The notes below the pieces were generated by a model, which did no database searches, had not been told where the DNA came from, and was given only the letters and a program-made list of their open reading frames with translations. A stretch of DNA of 12,635 bases. Origin: an uncultured Collinsella sp. (GTDB lineage Bacteria > Actinomycetota > Coriobacteriia > Coriobacteriales > Coriobacteriaceae). The stretch spans positions 1 through 12,635 of the forward strand of contig CALFDL010000187.1 in the NCBI GenBank assembly GCA_937950415.1, read 5' to 3'. A program made the position numbers and the translations under genes. Below, piece by piece: positions 6,499 to 12,635 of this stretch; the stretch's first letter is position 1, and each line of letters starts with the position of its first letter.

Positions 6499-6504
6499 AT
6501 CAAC

Positions 6505-6521
6505 ATGTCATACGTTTACAT
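6505..6521 (+). promoter_or_regulatory. LacI-type operator D, autoregulatory copy
   Basis: ATGTCATACGTTTACAT is a near-palindrome that matches ATGTCAAACGTTTTCAT in operator B and its neighbours at all but two positions. It ends 20 bp before the regulator ATG, in the expected leader or core-promoter position. I could not resolve a clear -35/-10 pair for this gene; TATGCT around 6528-6533 (minus strand) is one weak -10 candidate. Confidence 0.55.
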
Positions 6522-6614
6522 ACGAACAAAGCATACCCCAACAACAGCGGGAAGACGGTAACAGCACAAGTAAGTAAACGACTCATCCAAATAATTAGGA
6601 GAGTTCCGCCTAAA

Positions 6615-6659
6615 GGGTGGCTACACAGGACCCCGCCGGGGCTGTTTGGGCTACCTCCC
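6615..6659. other. Unidentified structured intergenic element
   Basis: Nested inverted repeats: GGGTGG (6615-6620) with CCTCCC (6654-6659, one T-T mismatch), ACAG (6625-6628) with CTGT (6642-6645), and CCCC (6631-6634) with GGGG (6638-6641) around GCC. It lies between the ppc terminator and the regulator's promoter region. I do not recognise it as a known riboswitch or tRNA. The rest of 6486-6783 outside the listed features shows no gene. Confidence 0.3.
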
Positions 6660-6676
6660 AAAATATTCCGCAGGAC

Positions 6677-6721
6677 GCAAGAAGCCCTCGCCGCACGAAG
6701 TGCGCAGCGAGGGCTTCTTGC
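6677..6721 (-). terminator. Intrinsic terminator after ppc (potentially bidirectional)
   Basis: A perfect 15-bp stem, GCAAGAAGCCCTCGC against its complement, continues past a 2-nt bulge into a 5-bp stem with a GAA/TTC loop. The outer AAGAA and TTCTT provide A- and T-rich flanks on both strands. It ends 62 nt after the ppc stop. Confidence 0.8.
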
Positions 6722-6783
6722 ATGTCCGAGGACGTGCCTATAAGTAAACTGATGGCGGGCCCGGACGACTACAGGGCTATCGA

Positions 6784-9597
6784 TTACCCCGTGTTCTGCA
6801 ATCCTGCCGAGACGCCGGTCACAGTCGAAAGAATCAGGCTCATGTACTCGGCCTTCTTCTCCTCGGCCATCTCGTCCTGGTTCATACGCACCTCGCGAAG
6901 GGCGCGAACCTGGGCGATGGACAGAGCGTCGACGTAGGGGTTACGCACGCGAACGGCGCAGCCGAGCACGCGGCGGCGCTGCAGCGGCCATTCATCACCG
7001 ACGATGGCAAGGACCCACTTACGCGTGAGCTGCATCTCGGTAAAGACCTTCTCGGACAGATCCTGGCGATCGCCCAGGTGCAGATACATCTTGGCGATGC
7101 GTTGGTCGGTCTTGGCGATCGACATCTCGATGTTGTCGATGAACGTGCGGAAGAACGGCCACTCCTGGTAGGCAGCCTTGAGCTGGTCAAGGTCGCCCAA
7201 CTGCTCGCAGGCGGTGCCCAGGCCGTACCAAGCGGCCAGGTTAATGCGTGCCTGGCTCCAGCTGAAGATCCACGGAATGGTACGCAGGTCGTCGAGCGAC
7301 TTGGCACCCAGGCCGCGCTTGGCGGGACGCGAGCCGATCGGCAGCAGACCGACCTCGGTCAGCGGCGTCACGGTCGAGAACCACGGTGTAAAGTCCTCGG
7401 TGTTCAGCAGGTCCAGATAGCGCTCGTGGCTTGCGGTGTTGAGCTTCTCGGCCATATCCCAGAACTTCTGCGTGGTCTCGGTGTTGGTCTTCTCGACACT
7501 CGGGGCCGACTGCAAAAGCGTTGCGGCGGCAACGGACTCAACATGACGCTGAGCCAGCGTGCGGTTGCCGTAACGGGCAAAGATGACCTCGCCCTGCTCG
7601 GTGAGCTTAAAGAAGCAGTTGACCGAACCCTTGGGCTGCGCCAGCACGGCCTTGTTGGCCGGACCGCCGCCACGGCCCACGGCACCGCCGCGACCGTGCA
7701 TGAGCACCAGGTCGATATCGTTCTTCTCTGCCCACTTGGCAATGCGCTCCTGCGCGGAGTGCAGCGCGAGCATAGCCGTGGTAGGACCGGCATCCTTGGA
7801 GGAGTCGGAATAGCCCAGCATGACCTCCATGCGGCGGTTGGTCTGGGCAAGGCGCTTCTGCACCACGGGCAGCGTGAGCATCTGGTCGAGTACGTCGACG
7901 CAGCCCTCGAGGTCCTCGAGCTGCTCGAACAGCGGAATCACGTCGAGCTCGGGGACATCCTCCTCGTGTGCAAAGGACAGGTGGGCAAGCTCAAAGACGT
8001 CGGCCACATGCTGGGCGCTCTTGGTGAACGAGATGATGTAGCGGTGCGCCATCTTCTTGCCGTAGCGCTTTTGGATGGAGCCGATAGCGCGGAAGGTGTC
8101 GATGACCTCGCGCGTCATGGGCTGCAAATCACCATGGATACCGTTCTCGTGAATATCCTTGAGGGCGCGGGCGTGCACCACGGAGTGCTGACGGAACTCC
8201 ATCTCGACCATATGGAAGCCGAAGGACTCGACCTGCCAGATGATGGTCTGGACCGGGCCGTAGGCGGCACGGACGGCACCGCAGGCAGCAAGCGAACGCT
8301 GGACGACGCGCAGGTCATCCAGGAACTCGTCGGCGCTGTGGTACATGGTGTCGGTGATGCGACGGACGGTGGCGTTCAGACGGTCGGCCATGACGAGCAT
8401 GACGGCGCGATGCGGCTCGTGCTCGGAGATCAGCTCGGCGCGTGCGGTGTACTGGGTGCTCATCTCGACCTGATGGTTCCACAGGTTGATGAGCTCGGCA
8501 GACGGCTTGCTGTAGGTGGCCTCGAGCGTGAGGTTGCGGCCGATGCGGCGGCACTTGTCCTCGAGCTTGAGCACCATGTGGGTAAAGTACTTGGCGGCGA
8601 CCTCACGGCTCACCTTGGCGGTGACGTTGGGGTTACCGTCGCGGTCGGAACCGATCCAGCTGCCGGGATGGAAGAACGCCGGGCACAGCGGCGGCACGGT
8701 ACCCGCCTTGTCGCCCAGCACCCAGTCGTCAAAACGACGATAGATAACGGGGATGACGTCGAACAGCGTGTTATCGAAGATGTCGATGATGGTATCGGCT
8801 TCCTCGACCGGCGTGGGCTTCTTGAGCGCGATGGGGCTCGTACGCACCAGGGCGTCGATTTCCTGCAGCATATGGCGCTCGTTCTCCACTAGGTCGGAGC
8901 CGCCCAGGCGCGGACGCTCCTCCAGCAGGTTGGAAATACGGCGAATCTTGCCCTCGACGGCCTTACGACGGGCCTCAGTGGGATGTGCGGTAAAGACAGG
9001 GTGGAACTCGAGCTTGCCGAGCAGCTCATTGGCACCCTCGACGCCCATCTCGTTTACCAACTGGTGATAGGCGACGGTGAGTTCGTTGGCGGGATCGACC
9101 TCGGTATCGGTCGATGCGCCGGCCTCGCGCTCGCGCAGCTGCGCCACGCGGTAGTTCTCCTCCGACAGGTTTGCCAGATGGAAGAAGCTCGTAAAGGCGC
9201 GGACGATAACCTGCTGCTTATCGAGCGGCAGACTGTCGATCAGATCAACGACCTCGCGAAACGCCACGGCGGTGGGCTCGTCGGCAGTGGGCACGCCCTG
9301 CTCGTCGACGGACTCGTCGGCAGCACGGGTGCCGGGGTTTCCGGCGTTGGCCACAATCTCGGCTGTCAAAATCTTGTCGAACAGGTCCGCGATCTCGGGA
9401 TCATACTCGCTAAGCACACGGCGCTCCAGGCGCAAGAACAGCGCCAGATTGTCGCGCAGCTCCTCGGGGATCTCGATCTCAGCGAGACGCTCCTTGGATT
9501 CGGCATTCGAGCCGATTCGGTTAACGAGGCGGTTGACCACGGCAGCGACGCGCGCCGCGGCTTCGGGTACAGACTGGTTGCTTAGGTTCTCAGCCAC
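6784..9597 (-). CDS. ppc: Phosphoenolpyruvate carboxylase
   Basis: This 937-residue cytosolic enzyme converts phosphoenolpyruvate plus bicarbonate to oxaloacetate, replenishing the C4 pool. All signature segments are present: FTAHPTE (202-208) with catalytic His205, GSWIGSDRDGNP (about 312-323), GYSDSSKDAG (595-604), MHGRGGAVGRGGGP (633-646), the QGEVIFARYG loop, IPWIFSWSQAR, and the invariant C-terminal QNTG. Length is normal for bacterial Ppc, with an acidic insert around residues 85-110. The gene is a single unit with its own promoter upstream and a terminator downstream. Start choice: the longest frame begins at ATG 9607-9609, but GGAGGA abuts that ATG, whereas GGAGG lies four bases before GTG 9595-9597, so the GTG is preferred. 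The first four residues are the only uncertainty. Confidence 0.97.
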   Translation of the reverse strand: MAENLSNQSVPEAAARVAAVVNRLVNRIGSNAESKERLAEIEIPEELRDNLALFLRLERRVLSEYDPEIADLFDKILTAEIVANAGNPGTRAADESVDEQGVPTADEPTAVAFREVVDLIDSLPLDKQQVIVRAFTSFFHLANLSEENYRVAQLREREAGASTDTEVDPANELTVAYHQLVNEMGVEGANELLGKLEFHPVFTAHPTEARRKAVEGKIRRISNLLEERPRLGGSDLVENERHMLQEIDALVRTSPIALKKPTPVEEADTIIDIFDNTLFDVIPVIYRRFDDWVLGDKAGTVPPLCPAFFHPGSWIGSDRDGNPNVTAKVSREVAAKYFTHMVLKLEDKCRRIGRNLTLEATYSKPSAELINLWNHQVEMSTQYTARAELISEHEPHRAVMLVMADRLNATVRRITDTMYHSADEFLDDLRVVQRSLAACGAVRAAYGPVQTIIWQVESFGFHMVEMEFRQHSVVHARALKDIHENGIHGDLQPMTREVIDTFRAIGSIQKRYGKKMAHRYIISFTKSAQHVADVFELAHLSFAHEEDVPELDVIPLFEQLEDLEGCVDVLDQMLTLPVVQKRLAQTNRRMEVMLGYSDSSKDAGPTTAMLALHSAQERIAKWAEKNDIDLVLMHGRGGAVGRGGGPANKAVLAQPKGSVNCFFKLTEQGEVIFARYGNRTLAQRHVESVAAATLLQSAPSVEKTNTETTQKFWDMAEKLNTASHERYLDLLNTEDFTPWFSTVTPLTEVGLLPIGSRPAKRGLGAKSLDDLRTIPWIFSWSQARINLAAWYGLGTACEQLGDLDQLKAAYQEWPFFRTFIDNIEMSIAKTDQRIAKMYLHLGDRQDLSEKVFTEMQLTRKWVLAIVGDEWPLQRRRVLGCAVRVRNPYVDALSIAQVRALREVRMNQDEMAEEKKAEYMSLILSTVTGVSAGLQNTG

Positions 9598-9601
9598 GTT
9601 T

Positions 9602-9606
9602 CCTCC
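9602..9606 (-). promoter_or_regulatory. Ribosome binding site bearing on the ppc start
   Basis: GGAGG followed by AAAC and GTG favours the GTG at 9595-9597. A second AAGGAGG further upstream sits only one base from the ATG at 9607-9609, closer than ribosomes normally use. Confidence 0.55.
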
Positions 9607-9641
9607 CATTCCTCCTTCTATGCACGTAACATGCGGTATTC

Positions 9642-9647
9642 ATTATA
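9642..9647 (-). promoter_or_regulatory. ppc promoter -10 box
   Basis: A perfect TATAAT on the minus strand, 44 bp before the GTG start. The -35 region (about 9665-9670, GTCGAA or neighbours) is poor, so the promoter may need an activator or rely on the -10. A palindrome lies between the two boxes. Confidence 0.6.
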
Positions 9648-9655
9648 GGCGCTTG

Positions 9656-9668
9656 CGAAATACTTTCG
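9656..9668. promoter_or_regulatory. Palindrome within the ppc promoter, operator candidate
   Basis: CGAAATACTTTCG is a 13-bp palindrome with one mismatched pair. It sits in the spacer of the ppc promoter, a classic repressor position. A related site is centred 35 bp upstream. Confidence 0.4.
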
Positions 9669-9690
9669 ACACTGATTGCGCTTTACCACA

Positions 9691-9703
9691 CAAAAGTATT
9701 TTC
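9691..9703. promoter_or_regulatory. Second palindrome upstream of ppc, same motif
   Basis: CAAAAGTATTTTC has the same AAA-rich/TTT-rich arms as the site at 9656-9668, in inverted orientation. It is centred near -60 of the predicted promoter. The regulator is unknown. Confidence 0.35.
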
Positions 9704-9761
9704 TGCATTGCAAGGGTTTTTGCTCTAAATGGTCGTATTTCTCGGTGGACGGCATACACAA

Positions 9762-9797
9762 ACGGGGGCATTCCGCATAAATGCGAAACACCCCCGT
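9762..9797 (-). terminator. Intrinsic terminator after hisS
   Basis: ACGGGGG (9762-9768) pairs with CCCCCGT (9791-9797). An inner CGCAT/ATGCG stem closes on AA. On the minus strand the stem is followed by TTGTGT, a modest T-rich tail. It lies 58 nt after the hisS stop. Confidence 0.7.
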
Positions 9798-9854
9798 AAC
9801 AATCGCTCGCAATGGACGAGACACTCAAGCGGACCCGCAGCTCAAAATGATGCG

Positions 9855-11168
9855 CTACAGGCGCTCGCGAACCGCCTCGACGACGTTGGCCAGATCGGCA
9901 AGGACCTCTTCATGGCTCTCCATGTCGCGCACCTTGACCTTGCCGGCGGCAAGCTCGTCGCCACCCAGGACCAAAATGAGCTTGGCGCCAACCTTGTCGG
10001 CCTGCTTAAACTGAGCTTTGAGCGAACGACCCTGGTAGTCGGCCTCGGTCACGATGCCAGCGGCACGAAGCTCCTGCGTGATGGCAAAGACGTTCTGGCG
10101 CAGCTCCTTGCCGGCGTTGGCGACGTAGACGCACGGGGCCTCCTCGGCACCCAAGTCGTTACCAAAGGCCTGCAGGGCCAGCAGGGCGCGCTCAAAACCG
10201 ACAGCGAAGCCGACGCCCGCCGTGGGCTTGCCACCCTCGAGCTCGACCAGACCGTCATAGCGACCGCCGCCACCAATGGAGCCGACACCGGCGCCGGGAG
10301 CCTCGACCTCAAAGACGGTACGGGTGTAGTAGTCCAGACCACGCACCAGTGTGGGATCCTCGACATACTCGATACCGGCGGCATCCAGATAGCGCTTGAC
10401 CTGCTCGTAGTGCTCGCGGCACTCGTCGCACAGGTTGTCGCCCATCAGCGGCGCGTCGGCCATGATCTCGCGGCAGTGGTCGTTCTTGCAGTCGAAGGCA
10501 CGCAGCGGGTTGAGCTCGGCGCGCTCGCGGCACTCGTCGCACATCTCGTCTGCGTGATCGAGGATGAACTGCTTAACCTGCTCGCGGTATGCCGGACGGC
10601 ACTGGGCGTCACCCATCGAGTTGATGAGCAGACGAAGCTTGGAAAGATCGAAGCCCAGGCGCTTGTAGAACTCCATGAGCATGATGATGCACTCGGCGTC
10701 TGCCGCCGGATCGGGAGCGCCGAGCCACTCGATACCCACCTGGTGGAACTGACGCAGGCGGCCCTTCTGGGGACGCTCGCCGCGGAACATGGCCTCGGCG
10801 TAGTAAGCCTTAAACGGCGTGGAGCCCTGGGGCACCAGGTTGTTCTCCACGACTGCGCGCACCACACCGGCCGTGCCCTCGGGACGAAGCGCCAGGCGCT
10901 GCTTGGGCTTGAGTTTTGTGTCGGTGCCCTCGGTAAAGACGCGCTCCAGGTTGGCGCCGCTAAAGACGCGGAACATCTCCTTGCGCACGACGTCGGTCGA
11001 CTGGCCGATGCCGTGGACAAAGACGTCCACCTGCTCGATCGCGGGCGTCTCGATGGGTTTAAAACCAAACGGCTCGAACACGCCGGCAGCGATCTGCTGC
11101 ATCTTTTGCCAAGCGCGCATCTCGGCGCCGATAAGGTCGCGGGTTCCCTCCGCCTTCTGTGCCTGCAT
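9855..11168 (-). CDS. hisS: Histidyl-tRNA synthetase
   Basis: This 437-residue class II synthetase charges tRNA-His with histidine. Visible signatures are the N-terminal GTRDL, ALRPEGTAGVVRA (about 94-106), motif 2 MFRGERPQKGRLRQFHQ (127-143), the histidine-specific VRGLDYYTRTVFE (275-287), GGGGRYDGL (299-307) and motif 3 AVGFERALLAL. The C-terminal anticodon-binding domain fills roughly residues 340-437. An insert between motifs 2 and 3 carries six cysteines, CDEC (210-213), C227, C232 and CDEC (247-250), a possible zinc site seen in some Gram-positive HisRS. ATG 11166-11168 is the start because AAAGGTG lies seven bases before it; the longer frame starts with TTG only two codons upstream. 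Monocistronic: own -10 box upstream, terminator downstream. Confidence 0.97.
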   Translation of the reverse strand: MQAQKAEGTRDLIGAEMRAWQKMQQIAAGVFEPFGFKPIETPAIEQVDVFVHGIGQSTDVVRKEMFRVFSGANLERVFTEGTDTKLKPKQRLALRPEGTAGVVRAVVENNLVPQGSTPFKAYYAEAMFRGERPQKGRLRQFHQVGIEWLGAPDPAADAECIIMLMEFYKRLGFDLSKLRLLINSMGDAQCRPAYREQVKQFILDHADEMCDECRERAELNPLRAFDCKNDHCREIMADAPLMGDNLCDECREHYEQVKRYLDAAGIEYVEDPTLVRGLDYYTRTVFEVEAPGAGVGSIGGGGRYDGLVELEGGKPTAGVGFAVGFERALLALQAFGNDLGAEEAPCVYVANAGKELRQNVFAITQELRAAGIVTEADYQGRSLKAQFKQADKVGAKLILVLGGDELAAGKVKVRDMESHEEVLADLANVVEAVRERL

Positions 11169-11175
11169 GGGCAAA

Positions 11176-11183
11176 CACCTTTC
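11176..11183 (-). promoter_or_regulatory. Ribosome binding site deciding the hisS start
   Basis: GAAAGGTG lies seven bases before ATG 11166-11168. It is only one base from the TTG at 11172-11174, which makes that TTG unlikely. Confidence 0.65.
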
Positions 11184-11210
11184 TTTTGTATCGCGTCATA
11201 GGTAACGGTC

Positions 11211-11216
11211 ATTATA
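11211..11216 (-). promoter_or_regulatory. hisS promoter -10 box
   Basis: A perfect TATAAT on the minus strand, 42 bp before the hisS ATG. No good -35 is found 16-18 bp upstream; that position falls at the foot of the large hairpin at 11231-11295. The T-rich tail of the hairpin forms the promoter spacer. Confidence 0.55.
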
Positions 11217-11230
11217 CGGCACAAACACAA

Positions 11231-11295
11231 ACCGCGGCGGCGCGTCTGACCGAACGAGGGTATGGGGACTCGTTCGGCCAGACACGCCGCCGCGG
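11231..11295 (-). terminator. Very long terminator hairpin after the MFS gene
   Basis: A 65-nt inverted repeat: 12 bp (ACCGCGGCGGCG with its partner), one mismatch, 5 bp (GTCTG/CAGAC), one mismatch, 9 bp (CCGAACGAG/CTCGTTCGG), and a 10-nt loop. That gives 26 pairs. On the minus strand it is followed by TTTGTGTTTGTG, a broken T-tract, and it begins 44 nt after the MFS stop. Unusually long for an intrinsic terminator. Confidence 0.75.
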
Positions 11296-11339
11296 TAGCC
11301 ACGGACGAAGCGGACAAGCGGCAATGCGCTTTGGCCTAT

Positions 11340-12635
11340 CTACTCCCCCGCCACGCTCGCGCGCAGCTTGGCAGCGATGGGTTCGGACGCCAACAGGAAC
11401 ACGAGCATAACCACGGAGCACACCAGGCACACGATCCAGGTGCTCGCAAAGGAGCCCGTAGCGTCGAACAGCACACCCGAGACGATAGCGCCCACGGTGC
11501 CACCGACCATCTCGGGCGAGGTAATGGTGCCCGTGACCTTACCCAGGTCGGCCATGCCAAACTGCTTAGACGCAGCGATCGTGGGCGTAATGGTGCCCAT
11601 GCACGTTCCGATACCAAAGCTAATGGCAGCCACGATGGGGCCGAGGTCGGTTGCGGGGAAGCACAGGGCGACGCAGGCGACGATGCACGCAACGGACCCC
11701 AACACATTGCCGAAACGCAGGCCAAATCGATCATAGATGGCGCCAAGGGAGATCTTGGCGATAACGACGGTAACCATGTAGGCCGAAAGCACGGTGCCTG
11801 CCCACATGGGGTCGTGGCCGCCCGTGACGATCTTGGTGCCGTTGACGGTGACGCTCGTCATATTCGTAACCTGGTTGGGCAGGATGGCGCCATTGACAAG
11901 GCCCATAAAGAGGAATGCCGCGACGAGCAGCCAGAATGCCGGGCTCTTCTTAATGCGCGACCAACCGACGCTGACCTCGGGGGCCGTATGCTCGTCCTTA
12001 TCGCCCGCGGTGGAAACAGACGGATCGCCCGGGTTCTCGCCGAGCGGCTTCAGGCCAATCTCGGAAGGTTTGGTGCGGAAGGAATACGCCGTGATGGGCA
12101 GCGCCGCCACAATGCAGACGGCGGCAAGCACCAAGAAGGCGGAACGCCAACCCACGCTCACGATCAGCGAGCTTACGATCGGCGAGAGAATGGCACCGCC
12201 AAAGCCCGAGCCCGAAAGCGCAATGGAGATAGCAAGACCGCGCTTGGCCGTAAACCAGTTGGCAGTGACGAGGCTAATGAGCAGGCGGGTCGAGGCCACG
12301 GCGAAGCAGCCCGAGACGGCAAAGAGCACGTAGACCTGCCAAAGCTCGCCCACAAAGCTCATGCCGACAAGCACGGCAGAGGTGGCGATAACGGTGAGGG
12401 AGCCCAGGACGCGGCCGCTCACCTTATCGGCAACATGGCCGATCACAAGCGAACCCACAACGCTCACCACGGTGGAGATGGCATTGGAGATGTTGTACTG
12501 CGCAAGGGAAATGCCCAGGTCGCTGACGATCAACGGCTGGAACAGGCTCATGCAGTTGACGAAAATCGTGTAGCACGTGGCCATGATCACGAAGCCAGAG
12601 GCCACCACGAGCCAGCCGGGGAAGAACTTACGCTG
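11340..12635 (-). CDS. MFS transporter, N-terminus cut by window edge
   Basis: 431 residues are visible up to the right edge, and the frame is still open there (it begins QRKFFPGWLVVASGF), so the start codon lies outside the window. The GTG at 12606-12608 is internal, not the start. Hydrophobic segments are arranged as about twelve membrane helices in two halves. The major-facilitator loop 2-3 motif appears in each half (GHVADKVSGRVLGSL, and a second copy GAIYDRFGLR). A charged cytoplasmic linker with DKDEHTAPE separates the halves. An N-terminal FFPGWLVV segment and the SDLGIS region recall the oxalate/formate antiporter (OFA)-like group, which includes carboxylate carriers, but the substrate cannot be assigned. 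A strong terminator follows. Confidence 0.88.
   Translation of the reverse strand, partial: QRKFFPGWLVVASGFVIMATCYTIFVNCMSLFQPLIVSDLGISLAQYNISNAISTVVSVVGSLVIGHVADKVSGRVLGSLTVIATSAVLVGMSFVGELWQVYVLFAVSGCFAVASTRLLISLVTANWFTAKRGLAISIALSGSGFGGAILSPIVSSLIVSVGWRSAFLVLAAVCIVAALPITAYSFRTKPSEIGLKPLGENPGDPSVSTAGDKDEHTAPEVSVGWSRIKKSPAFWLLVAAFLFMGLVNGAILPNQVTNMTSVTVNGTKIVTGGHDPMWAGTVLSAYMVTVVIAKISLGAIYDRFGLRFGNVLGSVACIVACVALCFPATDLGPIVAAISFGIGTCMGTITPTIAASKQFGMADLGKVTGTITSPEMVGGTVGAIVSGVLFDATGSFASTWIVCLVCSVVMLVFLLASEPIAAKLRASVAGE

Noticed and set aside
7078..8892. 604-codon plus-strand open frame opposite ppc
   Set aside because: It mirrors the ppc reading frame on the other strand. The product is rich in Ala, Gly, Leu, Val and His with no domain pattern, as expected from GC-rich third positions opposite a long real gene.
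9618..9828. Small minus-strand frames between hisS and ppc
   Set aside because: They run through the hisS terminator, the ppc promoter and the palindromes. The repeated CRKYF in one translation merely reflects the repeated DNA motif.
9729..11201. 490-codon plus-strand open frame opposite hisS
   Set aside because: It starts inside the hisS terminator region and mirrors hisS; no motif and biased composition.

Overview
The window looks like chromosomal DNA from a GC-rich, gut-type actinobacterium of the class Coriobacteriia; a Collinsella-like genome is my best guess. This rests on base composition, the style of the proteins and the stem-loops made of GCCCTCGC-type stems. It is an inference, not a database match. 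All eight genes I can support are on the minus strand. Long plus-strand open frames lie opposite ppc, hisS and the sugar genes, but they are composition artefacts. I see no rRNA, tRNA, CRISPR array, insertion sequence or phage gene.

Layout from left to right: (1) a DegV-family lipid-binding protein cut by the left edge (1-598), with a leader and promoter preceded by two 10-bp direct repeats of LytTR-site type; (2) a sucrose/beta-fructoside utilisation cluster (about 824-6521); (3) ppc, phosphoenolpyruvate carboxylase (6784-9597); (4) hisS, histidyl-tRNA synthetase (9855-11168); (5) an MFS transporter cut by the right edge (11340-12635). Intrinsic-terminator-like hairpins lie downstream of scrB, ppc, hisS and the MFS gene, so the window splits into separate transcription units.

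The fructoside cluster reads, in transcription order, LacI-type regulator, divergent GH32 enzyme, PTS EIIBC, then canonical GH32 sucrose-6-phosphate hydrolase. The inferred scheme is that the EIIBC imports and phosphorylates a beta-fructoside and the two GH32 proteins cleave phosphorylated products. The LacI protein would repress the cluster and itself through four copies of a shared operator: two head-to-tail over the promoter of the first enzyme gene, one inverted upstream, and one in front of the regulator gene. No EIIA and no fructokinase are in the window, so both must be supplied from elsewhere.

The parts most worth a second look are the divergent GH32 (VGDIMP and EMPD in place of NDPNG and ECPD), the 17-bp tandem operator pair that contains the promoter -35 element, the LytTR-like repeats before degV, paired palindromes at the ppc promoter, and a 65-nt hairpin directly before hisS. 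For five genes I chose an internal start over the longest open frame, because the extra N-terminal codons either contain the Shine-Dalgarno sequence or lack one of their own.
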